A stretch of 64,000 nucleotides of DNA from Rhodoferax koreense (GTDB taxonomy: Bacteria > Pseudomonadota > Gammaproteobacteria > Burkholderiales > Burkholderiaceae_C), in assembly GCF_001955695.1 (NCBI RefSeq), contig NZ_CP019236.1, forward strand, positions 1,116,001 to 1,180,000, in the 5' to 3' direction. Below, piece by piece: positions 52,180 to 61,921 of the stretch (positions within the stretch are counted from its first letter, which is position 1; each line of letters starts with the position of its first letter). The translations under genes and the position numbers were made by a program. The notes beneath the pieces were generated by a model. It was not told the origin of the DNA, did no database searches, and saw only the letters and a program-made list of their open reading frames with translations.

Positions 52180-53568
52180 TTGAACGAAGAAGCAAGCAGC
52201 CAGGTTTCACACGCGAAAAAGGTGTTGATGGCCGAGACGGTGCGGCTGGTCGAGTCGCAGGGCCCGCTCGACGACGCGCAGGTGCTGCGCGCACTCGTGG
52301 CCACGGGGGCGGACGGCGGCCAGTCGGGCTGGCTGATGTCGCGTGCCTGGCAACTCGGCCGGCGTCTGGGTCTCGACCAACAGCTGCAGCGCTGGCAGTC
52401 GATGGCGGGCGCGGCCTTGCTGGCGCTGGTGGGCCTGGTGCTGCTGGGCGCGCTCGGCGCGGCGGGCAGCGTGGTGCACAGCGGCCGCACGGTGAACGCA
52501 GTGGCCGCCCTATTCAGCCTGCTCGGCCTGCACGCCGTCACGCTCGCGCTCTGGCTGGTCGGCCTGGTCGCGCCCTGGCCGTCCAGCGGCGGCGCGTTGG
52601 GTCGGCTCTGGCTCGAGCTGGTGGCGCGCCTGTCGAACGGCCGCAAGGCGAACGCCGCCAACCTGCTGCAGGCCAGTGTGAACCTGCTGCGCCGCGAACG
52701 CCTCGCGCCCTGGCTGTTCGGCTGCGTCAGTCACACGGTGTGGGCGCTGTCCTTCGTGGTGATGCTGGCGGCGCTGGGTTTCGCGTTTTCGTTCCAGGCC
52801 TACCGGCTGACCTGGGAGACCACCATCCTGAGCCCCGATTTCTTCGTCACTTTTGTACGGGCCACCGGCTGGCTGCCGGGCGCCCTGGGCTTTCCCGTGC
52901 CGGACACGGCCACGCTGCTGGCCCCGGGCGCGGCCAGCGCCGATCAGCGCGCCTGGGCCTGGTGGCTGATCGGCTGCGTGGCCATCTACGGCCTGTTGCC
53001 ACGTGCATTGCTCGCCGTCTTCTGCGCGGCGTGGTGGCGCCGGCGCGCCGCGGCGCTGCGGCTGGACACGGCCGATCCCTACTACCGCGGCCTGCTGGCG
53101 CGGCGCGACGCGCTGCAGCCGGCGGCCGTGGTCGATGCCGAGCAGCCCTGGCAGGCCGCGCGACCCGGGCATGCGCCGGTGCCGGGGAAGGGCGCTGCCG
53201 TGGTCGGCTTCGAACTGCCGCCGGAACTGGCCGTGTTGTCGGTGGCCGGCGATGTGTGGTCACGCCGCATCAGCGGCACCAGCGCCGAGCGCAGCGAGGT
53301 GCTCGAAGCCCTGCGAGCGTTCGCGCCCGCGCGGCTGCTGCTCGTGTGCCATGCCGCTTCGTCGCCCGACCGCGGCACGGCCCGCTTCGTGCGCGAGGCG
53401 GCGGAGCATGCCTCGGCCGCCTCGTTGCTGCTGGCCGGCGCGGCGGTGTCGCCGCAGGACGCCGCGCGCTGGACCGACTGGCTGGGTGCCGCCCGGCTCG
53501 AAGGCATCGCCCTCCTGACCGACGAGGCCGACGGCAGGGCCTGGCTCGAAGGAGCGACGCATGGCTGA
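52180..53568 (+). CDS. DUF2868 multi-span membrane protein
   Basis: 462 residues. Four to five membrane segments (for example about 76-98, 109-130, 184-205, 267-290) in the first two thirds, then a cytosolic C-terminal region. The MAETVRLVESQGPLDD start and the spacing match the DUF2868 family, of unknown function. TTG 52180 is the farthest start; ATG 52228 (MAETVRL) is an alternative. It overlaps the DUF3482 GTPase gene by eight bases, a pairing typical of this family, so the two probably act as one complex. Confidence 0.88.
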   Translation: MNEEASSQVSHAKKVLMAETVRLVESQGPLDDAQVLRALVATGADGGQSGWLMSRAWQLGRRLGLDQQLQRWQSMAGAALLALVGLVLLGALGAAGSVVHSGRTVNAVAALFSLLGLHAVTLALWLVGLVAPWPSSGGALGRLWLELVARLSNGRKANAANLLQASVNLLRRERLAPWLFGCVSHTVWALSFVVMLAALGFAFSFQAYRLTWETTILSPDFFVTFVRATGWLPGALGFPVPDTATLLAPGAASADQRAWAWWLIGCVAIYGLLPRALLAVFCAAWWRRRAAALRLDTADPYYRGLLARRDALQPAAVVDAEQPWQAARPGHAPVPGKGAAVVGFELPPELAVLSVAGDVWSRRISGTSAERSEVLEALRAFAPARLLLVCHAASSPDRGTARFVREAAEHASAASLLLAGAAVSPQDAARWTDWLGAARLEGIALLTDEADGRAWLEGATHG

Positions 53569-55018
53569 CACCCCACCGATCCGGATCGCCGTGGTCGGCC
53601 ACACCAATGCCGGCAAGACCTCGCTCCTGCGCACGCTCACGCGCCAGGCGGCCTTCGGCGAGGTGGCGGACCGGCCCGGCACCACGCGGCACGTGGAACG
53701 CATCGCGCTGCGCATGGATGGGGTGGGCGGCGCCAGCCCGGTGCTGTTTTTCGACACGCCGGGGCTGGAGGATTCGACGGCGCTGCTCGACCACCTGCAG
53801 GCCCTGGGCCGCGAGCTCGGTGGCCATGCCACGCGGCTCGAACGGGTGCAGGCCTTTCTCCAGGGACCGGAGGCGCGGCAGAGTTTCGAGCAGGAGGCCA
53901 AGGTGCTGCGCCAGATGCTCGAGGTGGACGCGGCGCTGTATGTCATCGACTGCCGTGAACCGGTGCTGCCGAAGTTTCGCTGCGAGATCGAGATCCTGGC
54001 CTCGTGTGCGCGGCCGGTGATGCCGGTGCTGAACTTCGTGCGTCCGAGCGCGGATGGCCGCGCCAGCCGCGAGGCGGAATGGCAGGCCGTGCTGTCGGCC
54101 AGTGGCCTGCATGCGCAGGTGCGCTTCGACGCGGTGGCGCCGTTCATCGGTTCCGAGCAGCAGCTTTACCAGGACCTGGCCACGCTGCTGCCGCGCCAGC
54201 GCGAAACCCTGGCCGGCGTGGTGCGGCATCTGGACCGCGAATTCGCCGAGCGCCGTGCCGCGGCCTGCCGCGCCATCGCCGATGGGCTGGTCGATCTGGC
54301 CGCGTTGCGCCGCGAAATTGCACCCGAGTCCTTTGCCGACCCGGTGCAGCGCCATCGTTTCGTGGCCGACTTCCAGGCGCTGGCGTTGGCTCGCGTGCGG
54401 CGCTGCATGGACACCGTGCTACAGGTCTACGGATTCCGCCGCGAAGACGCCGACCTGGCCGTGCTGCCCTGGCTCGACGGCCGCTGGCAGGACGACCTGT
54501 TCAACCCCGAGACCCTGAAGCAGGCCGGCAAACGCCTGGGGCAGGGCGCGGCGATCGGCGCCTCGCTCGGGCTGATCGCCGACATCGCCGTGGCCGGCGT
54601 CTCGCTGGGCGCGGGCGCGGTGGTGGGCGGCGCCGTCGGCGGCCTGGTCACGCAAGGTTGGCGCCAGTTCGGCAACAAGCTCGTGAACAAGCTGCGCGGT
54701 GTGCAGGAACTGAGCCTGGAAAACGAACTGCTGCTGGTTGCGGCCGCGCACCTGCTCGACGTGCAGCGTGCGCTCGAGCAGCGCGGCCACGCGGCGGCGC
54801 AGAAGATCGTGGCCGGCGCCGACCACGGCGCGGGCGACAAAGGCGTGGCGTCCGACGCCGCCTTGCGGCAAGTCGTCACGCTGGTGCAGCCCGCACGCAG
54901 CCATGCTCGCTGGGCACGCGAACCGGGCGACCGCAGCGCCGAGCCTGCCGGGCGGCGGGCGCTGGTGGACGCCTTGGCGAGCCAGCTCGGCCAGATCACC
55001 GGCTCGGCGCTTCGTTAG
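53561..55018 (+). CDS. GTPase with DUF3482 C-terminal domain
   Basis: 485 residues. An Era/TrmE-like G domain (1-180): Walker [17 protein letters not shown], switch region [12 protein letters not shown] and DTPGLEDS. The C-terminal DUF3482 half contains a Gly-rich zipper (about 325-360: [20 protein letters not shown], then [13 protein letters not shown]) that may insert in or tubulate membranes, and a helical tail. Function unknown; a membrane-associated GTPase is likely. Coupled to the DUF2868 membrane protein upstream, which could be its anchor. Confidence 0.9.
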   Translation: MADTPPIRIAVVGHTNAGKTSLLRTLTRQAAFGEVADRPGTTRHVERIALRMDGVGGASPVLFFDTPGLEDSTALLDHLQALGRELGGHATRLERVQAFLQGPEARQSFEQEAKVLRQMLEVDAALYVIDCREPVLPKFRCEIEILASCARPVMPVLNFVRPSADGRASREAEWQAVLSASGLHAQVRFDAVAPFIGSEQQLYQDLATLLPRQRETLAGVVRHLDREFAERRAAACRAIADGLVDLAALRREIAPESFADPVQRHRFVADFQALALARVRRCMDTVLQVYGFRREDADLAVLPWLDGRWQDDLFNPETLKQAGKRLGQGAAIGASLGLIADIAVAGVSLGAGAVVGGAVGGLVTQGWRQFGNKLVNKLRGVQELSLENELLLVAAAHLLDVQRALEQRGHAAAQKIVAGADHGAGDKGVASDAALRQVVTLVQPARSHARWAREPGDRSAEPAGRRALVDALASQLGQITGSALR

Positions 55019-55082
55019 CGAAGACGGGTTCGCGGCAACCGCATCACTCGACACTCGACCACTGAAACAGAAAGCGCTCTCC

Positions 55083-55982
55083 ATGGCCTCCAGCCTCCTT
55101 GCCTTGCTCGACGACATCGCCTCCATCCTCGACGACGTGTCGGTGCTGACCAAGGTCGCCGCCAAGAAGACCGCCGGCGTGCTCGGCGACGACCTGGCGC
55201 TCAACGCCCAGCAGGTGACCGGCGTCAAGGCCGACCGCGAACTGCCCGTGGTCTGGGCCGTGTGCAAGGGCTCGCTGCTCAACAAGGCCATCCTCGTGCC
55301 GGCGGCACTGGCCATCAGCGCCTTCGCGCCGTGGGCCGTGACGCCGCTGCTGATGTTGGGCGGCGCCTTCCTGTGTTTCGAGGGTTTCGAGAAAGTCGCG
55401 CACAGGTTCTTGCACAGTCGTGCCGAACAGGAAGCGGAGAAGGCCCAACGGGTGCAGGCGCTGGCCGACCCGGCCGTGGATCTGGTGGCGCTGGAAAAGG
55501 ACAAGATCAAAGGGGCGGTGCGCACCGACTTCATCCTTTCGGCCGAGATCATCGCCATCACGCTCGGCACGGTGCAGCAGAGCCCGTTTGCCACGCAGCT
55601 CACCGTGCTGGCCGGCATCGCGCTGATCATGACCATCGGCGTCTACGGCCTGGTGGCCGGCATCGTCAAGCTCGACGATGCGGGCCTGTGGCTCACGCAG
55701 CGCGCGAGTGCCGCGCAGCAGCGCCTGGGCCGCGGCATCCTGTGGCTCGCGCCCTGGCTCATGAAGGCCCTGTCGGTGGCCGGTACGGCGGCCATGTTCC
55801 TGGTCGGCGGCGGCATCCTCACGCATGGCGTGCCGGCCGTCGGCCATGCCATCGAAGGTTTCGCCGCGAAGGCCGGCGCCCTGCAATGGCTGGTGCCGAT
55901 GCTGGCCAACGCGGTGGTCGGCATCGTGGCCGGTGCCGTTGTGCTGGGGCTGGTCACCGTCGTCCAGCGTCTGCGCAAATAG
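55083..55982 (+). CDS. DUF808 (YedI-type) inner-membrane protein
   Basis: 299 residues. The start [20 protein letters not shown] and [20 protein letters not shown] are hallmarks of DUF808. Several membrane segments follow (about 85-110, 175-200, 228-250, 270-292). Function unknown. It begins 64 bases after the GTPase gene on the same strand and may be in the same unit. Confidence 0.92.
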   Translation: MASSLLALLDDIASILDDVSVLTKVAAKKTAGVLGDDLALNAQQVTGVKADRELPVVWAVCKGSLLNKAILVPAALAISAFAPWAVTPLLMLGGAFLCFEGFEKVAHRFLHSRAEQEAEKAQRVQALADPAVDLVALEKDKIKGAVRTDFILSAEIIAITLGTVQQSPFATQLTVLAGIALIMTIGVYGLVAGIVKLDDAGLWLTQRASAAQQRLGRGILWLAPWLMKALSVAGTAAMFLVGGGILTHGVPAVGHAIEGFAAKAGALQWLVPMLANAVVGIVAGAVVLGLVTVVQRLRK

Positions 55983-56098
55983 GACAGGCCGCCGTGTAAA
56001 GCCCGATCTTTCGAGGGTTTGCCCTGTAAGTACCCTGCTATCACCCGTCAACGATGTTTCGGTGAAATACTGATTTCACAAATACATCGGAGACAAAC

Positions 56099-56728
56099 AT
56101 GCGGGTCATATCCATTGCAGAGCAGAGCCCCACGCACGGGGACTGCGCCGACGAGGGCGGGCCGGTTCCGAAGCTCGCCGTGCCGCTGGCGCGGCGCGAA
56201 TTCCTCAAGGGCTCCGGCCTGTTGTTCGGCACGCTGGCCACCGGCAGCCTGCTGGCCGGCCTGGCGCCGTCGAGCGCCTGGGCGCTGGAGCTGCAGAAGC
56301 TGTCCAGTGCCGACGGCACCACGCTGATGGCCATGGGCCGGGTGCTGTATCCGCACCAGAAGCTGCCCGATGCGGTGTATGCGCTGCTGGCCAAGGACCT
56401 GGACGCCAAGGCGGCCGCCGACGCCGGCGCGGCCAAGCTGCTGCAGGACGGCGTCGCCTGGCTCGACACCTCGGCCGGTGGCAGCTTCGCCAAGGCCAGC
56501 GCCACCCGCAGGGAAGAGATCGTGCGCAGCATGGAAGGCACAGCCTTCTTCGCCGCGGTGCGCGGCCAGTGCGTCACCTCGCTCTATGACAACGACATGG
56601 CCTTCGCCGTCTTCGGCTACCCCGGTTCGGCCTGGGAAAAGGGCGGCTACATCACGCGTGGCTTCCAGGACCTGAAGTGGCTGCCGGCGCCTTCGAAGGA
56701 GGCCAGCCCACCGCCCTACATGGGTTGA
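56099..56728 (+). CDS. Tat-exported dehydrogenase small subunit (gluconate dehydrogenase subunit 3-like)
   Basis: 209 residues. A twin-arginine signal, LARREFLKGSGLLFG (Arg 32-33), directs folded export. The mature part (SSADGTTLMAMGRVLYPHQK; a helical body; FGYPGSAWEKGGYITRGF) resembles the small subunit of membrane-bound FAD dehydrogenases. It would chaperone the GMC flavoprotein through Tat. ATCGGAG gives a good ribosome binding site. It lies 51 bases upstream of the GMC gene. Confidence 0.9.
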   Translation: MRVISIAEQSPTHGDCADEGGPVPKLAVPLARREFLKGSGLLFGTLATGSLLAGLAPSSAWALELQKLSSADGTTLMAMGRVLYPHQKLPDAVYALLAKDLDAKAAADAGAAKLLQDGVAWLDTSAGGSFAKASATRREEIVRSMEGTAFFAAVRGQCVTSLYDNDMAFAVFGYPGSAWEKGGYITRGFQDLKWLPAPSKEASPPPYMG

Positions 56729-56779
56729 CCGACGCACTGCGCTTGCTTCAAAAAAATACAAAACCTCACGGAGACAGAC

Positions 56780-58348
56780 ATGGCTCAATTCGATTTCGAG
56801 GACGATTCGGTGGTGCTGGTCATCGGGTCCGGCGCGGGCGGTGGCACCCTGGCCAACGAACTGTGCCAGAAGGGCATCAAGGTGGTGGTGCTGGAGGCGG
56901 GCGCGACGCAGTCCAACGCCACGTTCATCAACGACGAGTGGAAGTCCTTCAGCCAATTGGCCTGGCTGGACAAACGCACGACCTCGGGCAGCTGGCGCGT
57001 GGCGAAGGATTTCGCTGGCCTGCCGGCCTGGATCTGCAAGACCGTGGGCGGCACCACCACGCATTGGGCCGGCGCCTCGCTGCGCTTCCAGGAACACGAG
57101 TTCCGCGTCCGCAGCGTCTATGGCGAGATCAAGGGTGCGAACTTGCTCGACTGGCCGATCACGCTGCAGGACCTCGAGCCGTATTACGCCAAGGCCGAAA
57201 ACAAGATGGGCGTGACGCGCACCCATGGCATCCCGGGCCTGCCGGGCAACAACAACTTCAAGGTGATGCATGCCGGCGCGACCAAGCTCGGCTACAAGGA
57301 GGTGCACACCGGCAACATGGCCATCAACAGCGAGCCGCGTGACGGCCGTGGGCGCTGCATGCAGCTCGGCTTCTGCTTCCAGGGCTGTAAGAGCGGCGCC
57401 AAGTGGTCCACGCTCTACACCGAGATTCCCAAGGCTGAAGCCACCGGCAACTTCGAGATCCGGCCGCAGTCGCATGTGTCGCGCATCGAACACAACGCCG
57501 CCGGCAAGGTCACTGGCGTGATCTATTTCGACAAGGACGGCAAGGAGCAGCGCCAGAAGGCCCGCATCGTGTGTGTGGCCGGCAATTCGATCGAGACGCC
57601 GCGGCTGCTCTTGTTGTCAGCCTCGAACCTGTACAAGGACGGCCTGGCCAATTCGTCGGGCCAGGTCGGGCGCAACTACATGCGCCACATGACGGGTTCG
57701 GTCTACTCCGCCTTCAAGAACCCGGTGCACATGTACAAGGGCACGACCATGGCCGGCATCGTGCGCGACGAGGCCAAGAACAACCCGAACCGCGGCTTCG
57801 TGGGTGGCTACGAGATGGAGACGCTGTCGCTCGGCATCCCGTTCATGGCGGCTTTCCTGAACCCCGGTGGCTGGGGCCCCGAGTTCGCCTGGTGGATGGA
57901 CCACTACACGAACCTGGCCGGCATGTGGCTGGTGGGCGAAGACATGCCCCGCGAGACCAACCGCGTCACGCTCAATACCGACGTGAAGGACCAATGGGGC
58001 AACTATGCGCCCAACGTGCATTTCGACGACCACGACAACGACATCGCCATGCGCAACCATGCCTTCACCCAGGCCGAGCGCGTGCACCAGGCGGCCGGCG
58101 CCATCAAGACCTTCCGCACGCCGCCGTACCCGTCCACGCACAACATGGGCACCAGCCGCATGAGCGCGCGGCCGCAGGAGGGCGTGGTCAACAAGTGGGG
58201 GCAGACGCACGACATCGCCAACCTGTTCATCAGCGACGGCAGCCAGTTCACCACCGGCGGCGCCGAGAACCCGACGCTGACCATCGTCACGCTGGCGATC
58301 CGCCAGGCCGACTACATCGCGCAGCAGATGACGGCGCGCGCCATCTGA
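56780..58348 (+). CDS. GMC-family FAD-dependent oxidoreductase, dehydrogenase large subunit
   Basis: 522 residues. FAD-binding VLVIGSGAGGGTLANELCQK (GxGxxG), GGTTTHWAGASLRF, the FQGCKSG Cys motif, a long substrate domain and the C-terminal PSTHNMGTSRM and NLFISDGSQFTTGGAENPT. It oxidises a sugar, sugar acid or alcohol in the periplasm and would pass electrons to a cytochrome c. No signal peptide is seen, consistent with riding with the Tat-bearing small subunit. The expected multi-heme cytochrome c subunit gene is missing here. Confidence 0.93.
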   Translation: MAQFDFEDDSVVLVIGSGAGGGTLANELCQKGIKVVVLEAGATQSNATFINDEWKSFSQLAWLDKRTTSGSWRVAKDFAGLPAWICKTVGGTTTHWAGASLRFQEHEFRVRSVYGEIKGANLLDWPITLQDLEPYYAKAENKMGVTRTHGIPGLPGNNNFKVMHAGATKLGYKEVHTGNMAINSEPRDGRGRCMQLGFCFQGCKSGAKWSTLYTEIPKAEATGNFEIRPQSHVSRIEHNAAGKVTGVIYFDKDGKEQRQKARIVCVAGNSIETPRLLLLSASNLYKDGLANSSGQVGRNYMRHMTGSVYSAFKNPVHMYKGTTMAGIVRDEAKNNPNRGFVGGYEMETLSLGIPFMAAFLNPGGWGPEFAWWMDHYTNLAGMWLVGEDMPRETNRVTLNTDVKDQWGNYAPNVHFDDHDNDIAMRNHAFTQAERVHQAAGAIKTFRTPPYPSTHNMGTSRMSARPQEGVVNKWGQTHDIANLFISDGSQFTTGGAENPTLTIVTLAIRQADYIAQQMTARAI

Positions 58349-58373
58349 AACCGAACCCGCACCAGGAACCGCC

Positions 58374-58748
58374 ATGTGTGAATACTTCGTCAAGGCCGAC
58401 CCGATCCAGTACGAGCAGCGCTCGCGCACCGTGCGCATCCGCAACGTATTGACCAGCATCCGCCTGGAGAACATGGTCTGGGACATCCTGGCCGAGATGG
58501 CCGAGGAGGAGGGCTGCACCACCAATGCGCTGATCGCCAAGTTCCATGACGAGATCCTGGCGCACCGTGGCGAGGTGCCCAACTTCGCCTCCTTCCTGCG
58601 GGTGACGAGCATGCGCTACCTCAGGCGATGTCTGATGAACCTGGAGAAACAGCTCCCCCAGCCCGCTGGAGAGGTCGTCCGGATGGGGGGCGTGCCTGGG
58701 CAAGTCCCGAAACCCCTGGTCGCACCCTTGGTCGCGGTGCGCAGGTGA
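58374..58748 (+). CDS. Ribbon-helix-helix domain protein
   Basis: 124 residues. VLTSIRLENMVWDILAEMAE and GCTTNALIAKFHDEILAHRG match the RHH_4 domain, a DNA-binding fold. The region around it (MCEYFVKADPIQYEQRSRTV, SFLRVTSMRYLRRC) is the usual extension. It may regulate the oxidoreductase genes directly upstream; the gap is 25 bases. The last 30 residues are Pro/Val-rich. Confidence 0.88.
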   Translation: MCEYFVKADPIQYEQRSRTVRIRNVLTSIRLENMVWDILAEMAEEEGCTTNALIAKFHDEILAHRGEVPNFASFLRVTSMRYLRRCLMNLEKQLPQPAGEVVRMGGVPGQVPKPLVAPLVAVRR

Positions 58749-58789
58749 TCGCCCTGCACGGCTTGCCGCTTTCGAAAGGATCAACATCC

Positions 58790-59326
58790 ATGCCCTTCAC
58801 CACCGAAACCCAGCCCGGCGTCAGCGCTGGCGTCGCCGAGGCCACGCGTGGCTTCGTGCTCAACCATGCCATGCTGCGCGTCAAGGACCCGCAGGTGGCG
58901 CTCGACTTCTACACCCGCGTGCTGGGCATGCGGCTGCTGCGCAAGCTCGATTTTCCGGAGATGAAGTTCTCGCTGTATTTCCTGCACCGGTCCGTGGAGG
59001 GCGAAGCGGTGCCCGAGGACGTGGGCGAGCGTACCGCCTGGACCTTCGCGCAGCGCGGACTGCTGGAGCTCACGCACAACTGGGGTACGGAAGACGATGC
59101 CGGCTTCAAATACCACGATGGCAACGCCCAACCCCAGGGTTTCGGCCACATCTGCTTTTCGGTGCCCGACCTGGCGGCGGCGGTACGGTGGTTCGACCAG
59201 AACCAGGTGGCCTTCGTCAAACGGCCCGACCAGGGCAAGATGAAGGACGTGGCCTTCATCAAGGACCCGGACGGCTACTGGATCGAGATCGTCGAGCCCG
59301 GTCTCCTGAAGCATCTGGGTCGCTGA
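58790..59326 (+). CDS. gloA: Lactoylglutathione lyase (glyoxalase I)
   Basis: 178 residues. GloA isomerises the methylglyoxal-glutathione hemithioacetal to lactoylglutathione. The vicinal oxygen chelate metal ligands are visible as His in FVLNHAMLRVKD, Glu in LLELTHNWGTE, His in GFGHICFSVPD and Glu in GYWIEIVEPG. GKMKDVAFIKDPDG is also typical. AAAGGA precedes ATG 58790. Confidence 0.96.
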   Translation: MPFTTETQPGVSAGVAEATRGFVLNHAMLRVKDPQVALDFYTRVLGMRLLRKLDFPEMKFSLYFLHRSVEGEAVPEDVGERTAWTFAQRGLLELTHNWGTEDDAGFKYHDGNAQPQGFGHICFSVPDLAAAVRWFDQNQVAFVKRPDQGKMKDVAFIKDPDGYWIEIVEPGLLKHLGR

Positions 59327-59430
59327 AGGCATTCGGTTTTTATTTGCGACGCGATGGAATAATCCGGGCTCCCGCGGTGTTCATGGGATGCAGGCACTTG
59401 CTGCACCAACCACCAACGAAGGAGCATTCC

Positions 59431-59796
59431 ATGAAATTTCTCGCCACCCTGGCAGTTTCCGCCGCCCTGCTCGTCAGCGCCTCCATGGCCTCGGCCGCAC
59501 CCGCGATGGCCGCCGATGGCGTCCTGGTCGGCCCCAATGGCATGACCCTGTACACCTTCGACAAGGACACGGCCGGCAAATCCGTCTGCAACGCGCAATG
59601 CGCCACCAACTGGCCGCCGCTGATGGCCGCCGACAGCGACAAGGATGCCGGCGACTACACCGTCATCACCCGCGACGACGGCAAGAAGCAATGGGCCATG
59701 AAGGGCAAGCCGCTGTACTACTGGGCCAAGGACACCAAGGCCGGGGACAAGACCGGCGACGGCGTCGGCGGTAACTGGCACGTCATCAAGCAGTAA
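59431..59796 (+). CDS. Exported secreted-repeat (COG4315) protein
   Basis: 121 residues. Signal peptide (about 1-27, ending SAAPAMAAD), then two copies of the lipoprotein-repeat motif (GMTLYTFDKDTAGKSVCNAQ; KPLYYWAKDTKAGDKTGDGV). The first repeat has two Cys (CNAQC). Function unknown; such proteins often accompany ECF sigma factors. GAAGGAG lies six bases before ATG 59431. It is immediately upstream of an ECF sigma / anti-sigma pair. Confidence 0.92.
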   Translation: MKFLATLAVSAALLVSASMASAAPAMAADGVLVGPNGMTLYTFDKDTAGKSVCNAQCATNWPPLMAADSDKDAGDYTVITRDDGKKQWAMKGKPLYYWAKDTKAGDKTGDGVGGNWHVIKQ

Positions 59797-59806
59797 TCGC
59801 TCCCGC

Positions 59807-60355
59807 GTGAACCGCCAGCCGCTGGTCGACCACATCCCGAGCCTGCGCCGCTATGCGCGGGCGCTCACGGGCAGTGCCTGGGCGGCCGACGATCTGGTGC
59901 AGGACACGCTGGAGCGCGCCTGCAGCAAGTGGCGGCGGTGGCTGGTGGGCAGCGACCTGCGTGCCTGGCTGTTCACGCTGATGCACAACCTGTTCGCCAA
60001 CCAGGTGCGTTACCAGGCGCGCCGTCCTGGCGGCGCCTCGATGGTGGACATCGACGACCTCGACGATGGTGCCGAGGCCCCGAGCAGCCCCGAGTCCGGG
60101 CTCGAGCTCGCCATCGACCTGCAACGCTGCCTGCTGCGCCTGCCGCAGGACCAGCGGGCCGTGCTACTGCTGGTCTGCCTCGAAGACCTTTCCTATGCCG
60201 AGGTGGCGAAGATCACCGGTGCACCGGTCGGCACGGTGATGTCGCGCCTGTCGCGTGCGCGCAGCCGTCTGCGCGAGTTGATGGACGGTTCGGACGCCGC
60301 GCCGGTGCCAACCGCGGCAACCAACGGACCCCCGGTCCTGAGACGACTCAAATGA
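59807..60355 (+). CDS. ECF RNA polymerase sigma factor
   Basis: 182 residues. Region 2 is AADDLVQDTLERACSKW and RAWLFTLMHNLFANQVRYQ; region 4 is LPQDQRAVLLLVCLEDLSYA and TGAPVGTVMSRLSRARSRLR. No C-terminal extra domain. It starts at GTG 59807, ten bases after the secreted-repeat gene, and overlaps the anti-sigma gene by four. It would direct transcription of its own cluster in response to an envelope or oxidative signal. Confidence 0.94.
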   Translation: MNRQPLVDHIPSLRRYARALTGSAWAADDLVQDTLERACSKWRRWLVGSDLRAWLFTLMHNLFANQVRYQARRPGGASMVDIDDLDDGAEAPSSPESGLELAIDLQRCLLRLPQDQRAVLLLVCLEDLSYAEVAKITGAPVGTVMSRLSRARSRLRELMDGSDAAPVPTAATNGPPVLRRLK

Positions 60356-61230
60356 AAGCCACCCCGCAAACCATGGACCGCCCCGGATCACCGCCGAATG
60401 CCGTGGCGCAGGACGACCTGCACCGGCTGGTCGATGGCCGATGCAACGCCGCGGAAGCGGCCGCCATCGAGGCGCGGCTGATCGACGATCCGGCGGCGGC
60501 CGCCACCCGTGCGGCCTGGCAGTCGCAACGCGGCCTGCTGCGCGGGCTGTATCCGCAACTGCGCAGCGAGCCCGTGCCACAGACCCTGCTCGACGCCGTG
60601 CAGCGCGCGCAGGCGGCGCGGCGCCAGGTCGACCAATGGTGGCGTTGGGGCGGCCTGGCCGCGGGCGTGCTGCTCGCCTTCGGCCTGGGGTGGTTCTCGC
60701 GCGGCCTGGCGCCGGCTGCCGCGCGGCCCGGCCAGGTGCTTGTGCAGGCCGGTGGTGCGGGCCGTTTTGCGCACCAGGCCGTGGTGGCGCATGCGGTCTA
60801 CGCACCCGAGGTGCGGCATCCCGTGGAAGTGGCCGCGGCCCAGCAGGAACACCTGGTGCAGTGGTTGTCCAAGCGCCTGGGCCGCCCGCTGAAGCTGCCG
60901 CAGCTCAGCGCCCAGGGTTATGAACTCGTCGGCGGTCGCTTGCTGCCCGGCGACACGGGAGCCCGTGCGCAATTCATGTACCAGAACGCTGCCAACGAAC
61001 GCATCACGCTTTACCTCGGTGCGATCAATACGCCGGGCTCGGCGGCGCCATCTGCGATGGCCAAGGAAACCGCTTTCAGTTTCGTGAGCGACGGCCCGGT
61101 GCCCGGCTTCTATTGGGTCGACCAGGGTTTCGGTTATGCGCTGGCCGGGCCGCTGCCACGTGAAGCCTTGCTGCAGCTCGCGCAGACGGTGTATCAGCAA
61201 CTCGAGCCGGCGTCGGCCGTGGCGAAGTAA
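60352..61230 (+). CDS. Transmembrane anti-sigma factor
   Basis: 292 residues. The N-terminal cytoplasmic domain (about 18-90: DLHRLVDGRCNAAEAAAIEA) lies before one membrane segment (about 97-118, WGGLAAGVLLAFGLGW) and a periplasmic sensor region. There is no HxxxCxxC zinc motif. It overlaps the sigma gene by four bases, the usual order for an anti-sigma factor that sequesters its partner until a signal is sensed. Confidence 0.9.
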   Translation: MKATPQTMDRPGSPPNAVAQDDLHRLVDGRCNAAEAAAIEARLIDDPAAAATRAAWQSQRGLLRGLYPQLRSEPVPQTLLDAVQRAQAARRQVDQWWRWGGLAAGVLLAFGLGWFSRGLAPAAARPGQVLVQAGGAGRFAHQAVVAHAVYAPEVRHPVEVAAAQQEHLVQWLSKRLGRPLKLPQLSAQGYELVGGRLLPGDTGARAQFMYQNAANERITLYLGAINTPGSAAPSAMAKETAFSFVSDGPVPGFYWVDQGFGYALAGPLPREALLQLAQTVYQQLEPASAVAK

Positions 61231-61262
61231 GGGGTGACTTGGTCGCCGCTGGCGTTGAACCC

Positions 61263-61913
61263 ATGACGCTCGATCTTTTTCCAGGCGAACCGGCCCCGGC
61301 TATCGAGGCCATCGGCGCCGAGGCCTGCGTGTTGCGCGGCTTCGCCTTGCCGGAGGTCGCGCTGTTGCTGGCTGGTATCGAAGCCCTGCAGGCCGAGGCC
61401 GGTTGGCGGAACATGGAAACGCCGAGCGGCTTCACCATGTCGGTGGCCATGTCCAACTTCGGCCCCTTGGGCTGGGTCACGAACCGGCGCGGCTACAGCT
61501 ATACCGAGATCGACCCGCTGAGCGGTCGGCCCTGGCCTGCGCTGCCCGCGTCGTTCGCGCGGCTGGCCACTGAAGCCGCAGCGGCTGCCGGCTTCGTGGG
61601 CTTCCGGCCCGATGCTTGCCTGGTGAACCGTTACCTGCCGGGCAGCAGGCTTTCATTGCACCAGGACCGCAACGAGCGGGACTACGGCGCACCCATCGTT
61701 TCGGTCTCGCTGGGCATGCCCGCGGTGTTCCTGTTCGGCGGCCTGGCGCGCAGCGACCGCGCCGCGCGCATCCCGCTGGTCCATGGCGACGTGGTGGTCT
61801 GGGGCGGCGTGGACCGGCTGCGTTTCCATGGCGTGTTGCCGATGAAGGACCAGCCGCATCCGCTGCTCGGCAGCCAGCGCATCAACCTCACGTTCCGCAA
61901 GGCGGGTTCGTAG
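61263..61913 (+). CDS. alkB: AlkB-type 2-oxoglutarate/Fe(II) dioxygenase
   Basis: 216 residues. The iron-binding HxD...H is in LSLHQDRNER and LRFHGV, and the 2-oxoglutarate Arg pair is in QRINLTFRKAGS. NRYLPGSRLSLHQD and GWVTNRRGYSYTEIDPLSGRP are family hallmarks. AlkB demethylates 1-methyladenine and 3-methylcytosine in DNA. ATG 61263 is chosen; upstream in-frame starts lack similarity. It lies just after the anti-sigma gene and is convergent with the fasciclin gene (8-base gap). Confidence 0.92.
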   Translation: MTLDLFPGEPAPAIEAIGAEACVLRGFALPEVALLLAGIEALQAEAGWRNMETPSGFTMSVAMSNFGPLGWVTNRRGYSYTEIDPLSGRPWPALPASFARLATEAAAAAGFVGFRPDACLVNRYLPGSRLSLHQDRNERDYGAPIVSVSLGMPAVFLFGGLARSDRAARIPLVHGDVVVWGGVDRLRFHGVLPMKDQPHPLLGSQRINLTFRKAGS

Positions 61914-61921
61914 GCGGCGCC

